64,000 nucleotides of DNA, taken from assembly GCA_002102555.1 (NCBI GenBank), contig MCFL01000013.1:372001-436000 (forward strand), written 5' to 3'. Shown piece by piece: positions 32,854-43,824 of this stretch; positions within the stretch are counted from its first letter, which is position 1; every line of letters begins with the position of its first letter. The notes below the pieces were generated by a model. The model was not told where the DNA came from, did not search any database, and was given only the letters and a program-made list of their open reading frames with translations. This DNA is from Catenaria anguillulae PL171. Taxonomy: Eukaryota > Blastocladiomycota > Blastocladiomycetes > Blastocladiales > Catenariaceae. The translations under genes and the position numbers were made by a program.

Positions 32854-35800
32854 ATGGCATCGAGCACTCCGCCGCCGTTGCCCAACGGTGCCTATGTGAC
32901 GCTCGTCACCTCTGAAAGCTACGCTGACGGCGCTCTGGTCCTCGCTGGATCTCTACGTGACGCTGGTACGCAATCATCCGGCCTCGCTGCCTCTGTGGCT
33001 GGCCGTGTGTGTGCATGCTTTTTTGTTCTGCACTTGCTCATTCCCGTTTCCATGCTTCTACATGTAGATGCGCAGTACCCGCTCGTCGTCTTGCACACGT
33101 CGCACATTCGCGGCCATACCTTGTCTCGCCTTCGCCTTGCGTTTGACGTGCTTATCCCTATCGACCCGATTGTCGTGGACGACCCGCGCCTTGCCCTGCT
33201 GCAGCGGCCCGAGCTCAACATTTCCTTCACCAAACTGTGGGCGTGGACCTTGATTCAGTATGACAAGATTGTGTTTTTGGACGCAGACACGCTCGTCTTG
33301 ACCAACGTTGACGATTTGATGCTGCGCGAGCCCGACTTTTGTGCGGCGCCCGACAGCGGTTGGCCCGATATCGTACGTTGCTTTGGTGTTATTTTTTGCC
33401 TCTTGCGCGGCACCAAGTAGTGAGTGGATGCTGACATTTTTGGGGACGATGCCCATACATATCTCACACACGCACGTGCGTGCCACTTTTAGTTTAATTC
33501 CGGTGTCTTTGTCGCCCGACCCTCCATGGACACTTTCGAGGCCCTTCGCGACCACCTCCGCGCTAACGGTTCCTTTGACGGCGGTGACCAAGGTCTCCTC
33601 AACTCCTTCTTTGGGAGACAATGGCGGTCCAACTTGGATGCTCGCCTTCCCTTCACCGACAATGTGACCCCGTCCGCATCGTACCAATATGTCCCTGCAT
33701 ACCGCGAGTTCCAGTCCCAAGTGCGCATCTTGCACTTTATCGGATCCGAAAACAAGCCGTGGCGTTACCCGCGGCTGTCTTCAGGCGAGCTCGTGTTTCC
33801 TCCGGGACTCAGCGAGGATATTCGTACCATGGTGCGTCGGTGGTGGGCCGTGCGCGTGACCACAGTGCAGAGCTGGTTCCAATCGCGCCTCGAGTCCTTG
33901 TCGACCTCGATGCAACAGTCCACGACCACGACCACGACCTCGTCGCATATGGCGCAGTGGATTCAGCAGCAGCAGGCAGCGGCGAATCAGTGGAGGGATG
34001 CGCTCAATGTGGCGCCGCCGAGGAGGGGCGAGGAGGTGATTCCGTTTTCGTTCATCAATGGATCGACGTCGTCGTCTTCGCCGCCCCACTCGTCGCCCGA
34101 GTCGGGAAACGGACAGCCGGGTGATGGTCATGGGCACCAGCCGTTTGTGCACAGGCGCGCCATCACCCGGCAGCTGGTCACTCGGTACACGCATCATCAC
34201 CAGCAGCACAATGTCACTTCGTCGCAAACGCACTCGTCGCACACCAGCACGACGACCACGACCAATGTGCTTCATCACCACCAACACCGCCGCTCGCATC
34301 CTCGCCACCGTACTCCCTCGCCACTACCCTTGCAAACGATCGTTGCTGGATCCACGACCGCCAGCGACTCGGAACCATCTCCACCTGGCAACAGCTATCT
34401 TCGCCCGCCGTCGCGCACCAAGCACTACCGCGAGCCGACTCCGCCCCGGCGCCCATCGGTTCCGTCCATCCAAACGTCCTTGCAAGCGCGCCAACAGCAC
34501 CAACCGGACTCTCCACCCTCGCGTATTCAGCGCCACCCATTCCGCGCGCAACCCTTGGCGTCTCCGCCCTCGTCCCGCCGACATGTCAGCCGCACTTCTC
34601 GCCATTCCCCACAACAACACGAGTATCACCCAGCCATTCCTCCGCCGCTGGATGATTCGTCCGACAGCGAAGACGATGCTCGACCCGTCGGCCAGGTCAT
34701 GACGGACCCGACCGATGGAACCACGTTTGAGTACGTGTACGATCCACAGGACATGCACTTGCCGCGCGTGGACCGGCGCATTATTCGTCGAATTGTCATG
34801 ACGCGCACCACCACCACGACGCAGCAGGTGCAGCGCAGGCAGGAGCAGACGCAGACGCACATGCAACAGCAGACCACCACAACGACAACACGCACGTCGC
34901 AGCAGCAGCACCAGCAACAAATGCAACGGATCGCCGCCCGCTCACGTTCCCGCCCGCGTATGCGCACCAGCAGCAGTGACGTGAGCGACCTGTTTGCGGC
35001 CTCGACCACGTTGGCCGATCGCCGCCTCGGGCGCACCATGCAGCTCCCGTCCTCGCCAACGGCGTCGTCATCGTATCCGCCAACCACCCCGCACTCTGAC
35101 CCGTTTGCGGAAGCAAACCAAATGGATTACGGGTGGCCCGAAACCGAATTCGACCCGACATTCCTGACTGCCGTGGAGCTCGCCGACCCGTTGCTCCGCC
35201 GCAATTCGATCCCGCCGTTGACCCCGCGCACCAGCGGTGGTGGTGCAGGCTCGTCCTCCTGGCTGCTCGGCGACGACGACCGTATTGTCATGGCCGACGA
35301 TGCAGACCAAGCCGAAGAATTGCTCGAGGAAGCCGCCAGTCACGTCACGGGGCCCATGTACGTGCCGCCGCTCGACATGGACGAGGACGAAGATAATCGG
35401 CCGCCGTTGCGCCTCAAGCGAAGCTACTCGTCGCATTCGGTGCCCGCATCGCCCTACCCGTACGCGGGCGGCAGCGTTTCACCGCCCACATCCGCCGCGG
35501 CACAGGCTGCGTGGGGCCCCGTCGGCATCACACCGCCATTGTCGGCTGCGTCGTTTGGCGGTGCAGGCTACTTTGTGAGTCCGCCTGGGTCGGCTGTTGG
35601 CCCTGGCCCGTCGCCATGGGGACCCACGGATCCGACCGCTGGCGGTGCTTTTTACGACCCAGCAACCGATGTACCCATTGGGTCGCGGCCAGTGTACCCG
35701 CAACGCCGGTCGTCGTCGTCCATTATGAGCGCCCCAGGCGGCTCACCTGCCGCACGTCGCGCCGTGTCATCCGTGTCGCTCGCGAGCCTCGGGGCCGGCC

Positions 35801-38800
35801 CACCCCTCGGCAACTTCCCCGACCTCGACGAGGACTCGGAAGCGCAATCGGCCGTGCTTGGATGGCTACTCAAGACTCAGGGTGTGGGCCAGGCAATGGC
35901 CGTGGGTGACGAGTCGGTCGATTCGCGGCCCGCAAGTGCAGCGTGGAGCGAGCCGCCGTTTGTCAATGACAATGTGTTTGACACGATCGAGGTGGATCCC
36001 GAAATGCTGTACGGTGCGCCGGGAAGCGAGGACGATGAGGAAGAGGATTACCGCCCGCCCATCAGGCTCAAGTCAAGCTCTAGTTTGGTTGGAATGGCGA
36101 CGGCCCAGGCCAGGATGAGGAGGACCGCGAGCACGGTGAGTATTCCGTCGGTGGCTCCACAACAGTTTGAGGATGTGGCCCCGCCGTCAGGAAGTCCTGT
36201 GCCAACATCGCGGCCGTCTTCTTGGGTTGTCGGTGGTGTGCCGGTTCAAATGCAAGCTCATGCACAAGGCGGTGCCCTCGGCCGCTCGGGATCGTCGTCG
36301 GCGTTGTTGTCGCTCGGCCGTCGTCCAGTGTCGTTGACCAACATTGCCCACCAAATGCAACTCCAACAACAGCAACAGTCGTCGTCTCAAGTCCAACAGC
36401 CGACCGTGGACACCATCTCAACTACTACCGTCAGCCAATTCGTCGGGCCTCAAGTTCCGAGCACAATCACCGAAAGCGCAAGCGGCGCTGGTACCTCGAC
36501 CAAGCCATCCACCAGTTCCGGGAGCAACAACGACGAGGACGACGACGAGGACGATGAAGATGAAGACGTGGGCATCGTCGTCGGCAGCAAGCGGTCGCCA
36601 CCCCCGCGCAAAGTCACGCAGCTCGTGGTCACGACCACCAAAACCACCACCAGTGTCGAAAAGCGCATGTCACAAGCAAGTGTCAGCGCGAGTGAAAGCT
36701 CCGTGTCCGTGTCGACGACTCGTGTCAAGGCAGAGGTCCAGCAGGCTGCGCAAGCACCATCGGAATCCGACGACGTTCATGAGCAACAAACCGTCGGCGA
36801 CGAGGAGGACGGTGTGGTTGTGATTGGGTTTACGCCTGCCAGCTCGGGCACCATGCCAGTTCTGACGGATGAGCGAGTTGACGCAACAGCTCCCCTCACC
36901 GTGTCGACTGACCAAGTTGCAGACCAAGTCCCCAGCTCGATTGTTTCGCCTAATGTGCTCAATGCCGAGGAAATCGCTCGTCAACTTGAAGCCGAACTTG
37001 CTGCGCTTGACGTTTCAACTTCACCCATTGTCCAAGCGTCCCAACCCGACCAAGTTGCAGCTGCTCCTGTCTCGCGCTCTTCCTCAATTGGCGAAGAGTT
37101 GAACATGACTTTTGGCACGGCCACGCCAGGTGACGCAACGCCCATGCCCTCGTCAACTGTCTTGTCGTCGATTGCCGGATCCCCTATTTCGACGCCGCCG
37201 CTCCTTCCTGGCCAATTGGGTCCACTCGCCATTCCTCCGGCCAATATGGCCGAACAGCAGGTCAATGATTTGATTGACACGGATGCCACGCCCGTACCGG
37301 TCAGCGTGCTTCACGGCGACCAACTTCCAGCACATCCGCCGGCCACGACAACTTTGGTCCAGCCTGAACCGTCGTCGCCGTCGTCGTTTGAGCCGGTCAC
37401 GCCCTTGTCTCCACGAGGGCCAACGCCGCCCGTTGAACCATTTGAGCCGACGCCCGAAGTGGAAAAGGAGGTGCCCAAAGTGGAGAAGGAGGTACTGGCG
37501 CAGACCCCGCCGCCCGAAGCGCAGCCAACAGCGTTGGCGCCAAGCTCAACTTTGGATCGTCGACCGAGGGATCTGACCAAGGTCGATTCCGTGCTCGAGG
37601 AGAAGGAGCAAGCACAGCAGCCAACGACCCCGGCTCATGCATCTCCACCCGCAACGACTTTGGCATCATCGGGTGGCACGGCTGCTCGCCCGCCTCGTCA
37701 GCTGACCCGTCCCACTTCCCTTCTCAGCATCCAGCTCGAGCTCGCTGGTCCACACTCGCCACCAGCCACCGGCCCGCGATTGGCCACCGATGAGCGCCAC
37801 ATCCAGTTTGGAGCCGGAGTCGCTGGACCTCGTTCCCATCCGTCACCCAATGCGGAGCCGGCTGTGATTGGTACTTCACTTGTCTCGTCGCTCGGTAGTC
37901 CCCCTTCGTCGCAAACCACCCCCGCGCAGCTGCAACGCGCTCTGTCCATGCCCACGGGCCGCGTTGCCGCAGATGCTGGGCAGCACCAAGGCGAAGCCTC
38001 GTCAGGATTGTCGCGTGCACGCACATTTGTTGGCACCATGCCTGGATCCGTCCGACCTGTGATTACTGTGCTCGATAATGTGCCTGGCCAACACCAATCA
38101 GTTCGCCGCCCCAGCTTCTCGCCTCGTCCGCGACCCTTGTCGACCGCATCGGCTTTGTCCGTGGCATCTGCCTCTGGCCCTACAGCAGCAGCCGATCCTC
38201 TCAAGTTCCCGGAACTGCCGCGCACGCCTAAAGAAGAATTTGCCTTGCTTTCCGACTCGACTGATCCAGCGGATGCAACACCTCGTGCATCCTCGTCCAT
38301 GGCGACCCCGCGAGCATCCACCATGCATTCGCCAACAGTTGAGGCCACCAAACTGGTCCCAGTTGAACCAGCTCCCTCCAAACCCAAGTCATTGGCTCCA
38401 CCTGCAGTTGCTCCATCATCGGCCTCATCAACGTCCTTGTCCACAACCAGCAGCAAGGGCAAGTCCAAGCCGCGCTCTCCCCTTGACGACGAGCCTGTCC
38501 CGATTCCGTCGCCTGTTCAGCAACCGCGAGGGCTCGCCGTTGCGCTTGCGCCTACCACTCCCACCCTGGTCGTCAACCAACCAGCCAAGACCACGACCGT
38601 GTCAAGCACGTCAGGTTCCACCACCGCGCCGGTCGGCCCTTTGGATCCCACGGACCGCCTTGTATATCAAGCAGCGACGGCCGCCGTGCGCAAAGCGTCG
38701 CGCGAGGCCCTCAAGTCTGGTGGATCGTCGTCTTCGCTTTCGTCGGCAGAGCGCAAGGTGACTGTCACCACGACCACCACGACGACCATGACGACCACGG

Positions 38801-39081
38801 TCAAGGCGGTCGTAGAGGGTGACGAGGATCGAGCCACCGCCACCAACAGTTCGGGCAAGCCGTCGGGATTTTTCCGATCCAGAACGACAACCAAATCAGG
38901 CGCACAAGCCGGCTCGTCATCTGCTACGCTGGTCGCGCCGCCCGTTCCGCCGACGCCCAAGGAGGGTGAGGAAGTCGCGTCAGGGTCCGCTTCGACCAAT
39001 AAGCCGCCAAAGCGGTCAAAGTCCAAGACGCGCTCACTGATTAACCGGTTTGCAGGCTTGTTTTGGCGCCCCGACTCGTGA
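32854..39081 (+). CDS. Glycogenin-type glycosyltransferase (GT8) with a ~1700-residue disordered tail
   Basis: Exons 32854-32965, 33068-33372 and 33493-39081 join to 2001 residues. The GT8 domain occupies the first ~270: AYVTLVTSESYADGALVLAG, NISFTKLWAWTLIQYDKIVF, the DxD metal site at residues 109-111 (FLDADTLV), FNSGVFVARPSMDTFEAL, GGDQGLLNSFF and HFIGSENKPW. These are the glycogenin landmarks; it primes glycogen by self-glucosylation. The rest is low-complexity: His/Ser/Thr-rich, several runs of acidic residues, and repeated short motifs such as RPPLRLKRS and RPPIRLKSS. The tail ends KSLINRFAGLFW-like (SLINRFAGLFWRPDS), which may be a conserved C-terminal peptide; in other glycogenins the C-terminus binds glycogen synthase. 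Fungal glycogenins are usually 350-800 residues. The intron phases agree and no frame problem is seen over 5.6 kb. Confidence 0.9.
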
Positions 39082-39675
39082 CTGGTGCAAATGGAACGTT
39101 GTACCTTTCTCATTTCTTTTCTCGCCGTGCACTATGCGTGGCAGTGTATCATGAATCCCGGTAACCTGGTTGCAGTGTTTGTGCTTCCTTGGATTGTGTT
39201 TTCCTTGTTGATCTCTTGTTGATCCATGATGGCGATGTCTGTTTTCTTTGCATGCCTTGGTGTTATCTCTCCCTTTCCATTCTGTGTCTCGCATTTGTTT
39301 TGTATCATTCATTTGGTTTTAGTCGTTTTGGCGTTTTGCTGTTTCCATCGTCTTGGTCTCTGCTTGACACATTTTCTTGTATACTTGACCTCCATTTGCT
39401 CAATTTGAGTGGTTCAGGCCTTGTGTTGTGGAGTCATGTGTCACGATATGAAGTAAATAAATATTGGGTGTGTCTTAAAAGGTTTTGAGCCCGGGCAGCG
39501 CTGCCAATCGCCGTGTTCCCTTCCCCAGATCTGGGTCCTCTCTCACTCCGACTTCGCTCTCCCTTGTCTGGTTGGCGGTCAATATAAACACCCCTTAAGA
39601 TATGTCGTCACAGTTGTGGATCATAAGATCGCAGCTTTGATTAGCTCCATGTGCTCAATGCAATGACAAAACCCA
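39082..39675. other. 3' flank of the glycogenin gene
   Basis: About 600 bp, T-rich on the plus strand to ~39480, which fits a 3' UTR. AATAAA-like text is present near 39454 (AAATAAATATT). Beyond that it runs into transposon debris. Confidence 0.45.
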
Positions 39676-40030
39676 TGTCAATCAAGAGCAGTTCGCAGGG
39701 ATGTCGAGTGCTGCTTTGGCATTCTTCAAAGTCGGTTCGAGATCCTTCAACGCCGATGTCGCTTGTGGTTCACGGATTCGCTCGAAGTGGTCATAAAGGC
39801 GTGTGTCATCTTGCACAACGTCACGGTGATTCTGACCCACGAAGAAAAGAATGGGCTTGCCCCAGTTGCAGTTGCAGTTGCGTACGCGGCCCGCGACTGC
39901 TGGCGCACCTGTCCAGTTGCTGCGTGCACTCACTCCTGCCGGCCTCATGAATGGCCTTGGCGAGCTGCGAAACGAGGTGGAGAACATCAACTTGCGAAAT
40001 GATTTGATGGAGAATTTGTGGATGATAAAG
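39676..40030 (+). mobile_element. PIF/Harbinger-type DDE transposase relic, C-terminal part
   Basis: The frame from 39676 contains RRDVECCFGILQSRFEIL, LWFTDSLEVVIKACVILHNV, the 'DVExxFGxLqxRF ... aCxiLHNM' block that ends the DDE_Tnp_4/plant-transposon-protein domain. In a second frame, LRNEVENINLRNDLMENLWM at about 39960-40020 matches the family's closing 'LqxDLIEHLW' segment. The two blocks are therefore in the right order but shifted, and the catalytic N-terminal two thirds is absent. It is a broken copy. No terminal inverted repeats or target duplication could be recognised by eye. Confidence 0.7.
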
Positions 40031-40372
40031 GGAATTGAGGGATGCAGGGCGAATTTGTCGATTATTGTAGTTCACTCTTTTTTTGAGTGTGCTTGACTCT
40101 GTGTGAATTGTCCAGAGTCGTGATAATTTTGTGTCTGTTGCTGGTTCGTTGTATGTGCGTTTGGTTTCGCTTGCGATGCAGGTGAACAGCAAATATAAAA
40201 ACTGGATGTATGTACTCCAATAAATAATGCGAGAGGGAGACACAAGGCACGATGACAGCATGAGAAGAACAAAATCGGCAATAGGAGAGACATATGGATG
40301 GAACGACAATGCGCTCTTCAAGCGTCCGACTCACTACCGCCATCCTCCGCACCACTATCTTCCTGCATTTGT

Positions 40373-41252
40373 TCAAACCTTTTCAAGCACACACCGCCTC
40401 TTCAATTCGTAGAACCGTGCACGTTCAGGCTCCGCGTTCCTGTCAATCACTGCATTGAACAGTTCGAGCTCAAGTCGTTCCTCTTCAACCCTCGCAAGCC
40501 GACTGATCCCATCCGCGTTGCGCTTCATGGCGTTGACAAGTTCTTCTTGGTCAACCTGAGCCGCCGCCGCGGCACTGCCGGTCTTCTGACCTTGAGCCGA
40601 CAAACACTGGAGATCTGACATTTACACGCCATGAAAAACAACTTGCTCCAGTCCCACAACGTGACCAGCCGAATCTACACATCAACGGCAACATCCTTGC
40701 GGAACTTGATCTTTGGTAGAGCGTCGACAGCATTGTATAGCAGCAACATGTGCATCCGCACGCACTCGTTCGTCACATTCTGGCGGTCAAGCTTGAGCGT
40801 GCCTCCTTTTCGAGCTTGAGCGAATTGGTGAGCTTTGCGTAAAAGTCCGTGTCGCTCAAGTGAATATTGCCGGCTTGATTGTGGAACTTTTCGAGGAGTA
40901 GCACCTGCAAGTACCAAACGATCAATTGGTCGTTGAACAGTTGCTTATCCTGAAGACGCATGGCGTCACAGACTCGAATTATGACACCGAGCTTCGAGTG
41001 CGGGTAATAGAACAAAACCGCCGCGTTGTCGGCATCGTCAAAGCCGTTGTCCTTCATCCACGCCTTAATGTCGGTCGTGAAGCAATCGCTGCGGGCAATG
41101 TCACTGTCCGAAGACAGATCCATCACCTCATGCGCTGGGCTCGGCATGGACGACGACGGCAATGAAGTCTGGACGCGAGTCACGTCCACATCCATCGAGT
41201 CATTCGAATTGAAAGGCGTCGGGTTGACGGACATGGTAGGCAACGGCAACAA
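40373..41252 (-). CDS. Hypothetical protein, possibly split by an intron
   Basis: Two minus-strand open stretches: 41252-40773 (contains MSVNPTPFNSNDSMDVDVTR, then a helical part with KLGVIIRVCDAMRLQDKQL and LLLEKFHNQAGNIHLSD) and 40621-40373 (a charged helix, VEEERLELELFNAVIDRN). They could be exons of one gene, but I could not fix the splice sites. No family recognised. It lies between transposon relics, so it might be the accessory ORF of an element and not a host gene. Confidence 0.3.
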
Positions 41253-41349
41253 TGTTTCAACACTTTGTGCATTCGTGAGACTACTGAAACCATTAAATCA
41301 CGTTTCCATACTTGAGGATGTCGAAAAAGAAAAAGAGAACGGAAGAAAG

Positions 41350-42195
41350 GATGAAGGGAACGTACGGTCTTGCTTGAGGGATGAGCCTTGGTCGAATTGG
41401 GTTTGCACGTTCGCACGTACTCGGTGATGATGGCCTTGGCGCGTTGGGCGAGGTTCTGGAGCTTCACCGAGTACCCATGCCATTTGCTTGCTGAGCGGCA
41501 CTTGAGGGCATGGATTTGATCGCGTGCTCGCGGTGCGAGGTCCTTGGCGCCGAAAAACTCGAGGATTGCAGCCTTGACGGTGGCCCAGTCCCGCAGTTCG
41601 GCCGCATCGTTGCTCACGACAATGGCTTGAATGTGTTCACGAAGGGTGCCTTCAGCGCGCGTGAGAAGGCAGACAAGGGCGTGATGCACATTGTTGAGGA
41701 TGCTCGTGCCAGTCGTGTATGCTTCGAAAGTCGTAAAAAAAATGAATCGACTTCTTCGGGGTGGGTGCCATTACACTTTGGGAGCGTTTTCGCTAAATCG
41801 GTCAAGTTCGATGCGGGCCGATGGATCAGATGCGGTTTGGTTGGGGCGTCCGCGTGCAGTTTGGCTTGCGGCGAGTGATCGTACAGTGCGAGACGAGTTT
41901 GCGCTTGCTTGAGCTCGTGCGAGAGGTGAACCAGTGCTGCTTCTGCGGTGGCGGCCCTTTTGTTGCCTTGTGTCGCTTGTTGATGGATGCCAATAGCGAG
42001 GCGGAGCAGGTAAGGGGCCGCGGTGTAGGGGTCGTCTGACCTGTTGGTAAGGCCGGCTTCGGTCGCCAGGCTGATGAATTCTTCTTGGTTCGAGGGATCA
42101 AGCGGATTGTTGGAGTAATGGGTGGTGAATAGCCCGTGCGGTCCGTGCGATCCGGGCGGAGGGGGCGGTGACTTGGGTAGTGCAGCAGTCAACAC
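41350..42195 (-). mobile_element. Gag-like fossil of a Ty3/Gypsy-type LTR retroelement
   Basis: On the minus strand the sequence has a Pro-rich start, a short coiled-coil-like stretch, and then a capsid-like helical region of the retrotransposon Gag type (blocks such as NGTHPEEVDSFFLRL and DWATVKAAILEFFGAKDL, the usual 'tW..l...f...F' pattern). No zinc knuckle, protease, reverse transcriptase, integrase or LTR was recognised nearby. It looks broken or reduced to its first gene, spread over about two open stretches. A host gene derived from a Gag is the alternative. Age cannot be estimated without a second copy. Confidence 0.5.
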
Positions 42196-42675
42196 ATGAG
42201 CTCAAGGTTACTAAGGTTACTGGGCGTCACACCGTGACAGGAGGAGGGCGTGCGTTCAGCGAAGCACGGGAAAGGCCAGCCGTCGCTGTCGAATGGCGCA
42301 TCCATTGCTGAAAGTGTCAGATGCTTTGTCTTTGGACTTTGGTGTCGATGTTTGTGCCGGAGCGGCCAGAGTCGAAAAGTGATCTGCGCCAAATGCTGAT
42401 CAGATCACAATCGGGATGGTGTGTTGTCAAACGCCACTCGCCAAGCCCTTCTCATTGAGTATGTCTGTTTTGTTCTGTTGCCCATCCCAGACAAAGTCTC
42501 TCCTCTGTGGAATCGCTTATGAACCGCTATGCACAGCCCCTGAGCATTTTGCACCCTCTCGCCACTCTCCGCATCCGCTCTTTCAAGTAATCCTCTGCAG
42601 CCGCCAGCCGTGCCTTCCACCAACACCCCAACCAGCACCTCGCCCGCCCCCGTCCATTCGAATTCATTTGCAACC

Positions 42676-43112
42676 ATGTCATCGACTCCCTTTGCCGACA
42701 ACGCCGCCGCCGCGCAGGCGCCCAACAACAAGACGTCGGCCATCCAGAACCAGGTCAACGAGGTTGTCGGCATCATGCAAAACAACATCAACAGAGTCAT
42801 GGAGCGTGGCGAGCGGTTGGACACGCTGCAGGGCAAGACCGAGGACCTCAACAACTCGGCGGGTGCATTCCGCCGCGGCGCCACACAGGTCCGGAGAAAG
42901 ATGTGGTGGGAAAACATGAAGCTCAAGGCCATCATTGCTCTCGTCGCCGTCGCTATTTTGTTGGCTATCATCTGTACGTGGGCTCCCTACGTCCTGCCCG
43001 TCGCAAGGCTCAACGGCGAGCTGCTGACTCACCGTCCCTGCTGCATGTTGCTTTCTTAGTGCCGCTTGTGTTGGGCAACTCGGAGCCGCCCAAGGACCAG
43101 CCCAAGCCTTGA
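42676..43112 (+). CDS. Synaptobrevin/VAMP-type R-SNARE
   Basis: Exon 1 is 42676-42973, exon 2 is 43060-43112, in frame, 116 residues. An N-terminal Ala/Asn-rich stretch is followed by the v-SNARE helix (IQNQVNEVVGIMQNNINRVM, ERGERLDTLQGKTEDLNNSA) with the zero-layer Arg in NNINRVMERG, a basic WWENMKLK linker and a single C-terminal membrane anchor (AIIALVAVAILLAIILPLVL). It would sit on secretory vesicles and pair with Q-SNAREs (exocytosis, as Snc1/2 in yeast). A lumenal tail of ~14 residues rich in Pro follows the anchor. The Met at 42676 is the first ATG in frame; no longer ATG start exists in this frame nearby. Confidence 0.92.
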
Positions 43113-43824
43113 AGCATTCCTTCTTCCCTCAAGGTTCCTTCTCGCTGCCTTTTTCTTTCTCAGTAGTGTATTTATCTTTTCGTCCGTTCCTTCAAAATCC
43201 CCGCACCCACCATCGATACCGGCACCCGACTCCATTGGCGTCCTGCCATGCCCGACATCACCCCGTGTACTCCTCTCGCCTTCACGCCCCACGCCCTTTT
43301 GTCGTCGGTCGACGATGTCGAATCGGCGTCATTTCATTCTCAATCTCATGCTCAGTTTGTTGATGTTGGCCACCCACTCTTTCCCTGGCTGGCCACCAAC
43401 GGTTTGTTTGTTTTAATGTGAGTGAGGCTCTTGCCCGAGTTTTCTCGTCTCCCCATCACCTTTTTCGTGCCTGTGTACATTATGTTCGTCGATTGACCCC
43501 TTTCTTCCTGTTTCTGTGATTCAATTCTTCTTGTTCATCGTCCACACATTCCAAGGGAAGCAAGCAATGAGAAGTGGAAACAATTCACATCCTACCCGTG
43601 CCCTCGCACAGGGCACGTAATCTATATGTCCAATGGAAAAAGAACAGAACGGCAACGCGAAAACGACAAGAGCAACTGAAGAAGAAGAGGTAATGCAAGA
43701 CAAATAGAAGCAAAACAAACGCATCAATTCATTCCCACCCAGAATACCTTGATGCAGTAACTGCGAAAACTCCAGCGACCACCGCTGCACCCACGGCTAG
43801 ACTCCACGGACTCTGGGCGGCTAG
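43113..43824. other. Convergent 3' intergenic space
   Basis: About 700 bp, T/C-rich on the plus strand. A short frame at about 43314-43418 (MSNRRHFILNLMLSLLMLAT) is hydrophobic but has no family match or splice support. Nothing else seen. Confidence 0.4.

Noticed and set aside
33781-34926. Arg- and Leu-rich minus-strand frames
   Set aside because: They mirror the Thr/Ser/His-rich plus-strand coding sequence and have no motif.
37698-38468. Long minus-strand frame in the glycogenin tail
   Set aside because: Shadow of the GC-rich glycogenin exon; composition is the mirror image of the Ser/Pro tail.
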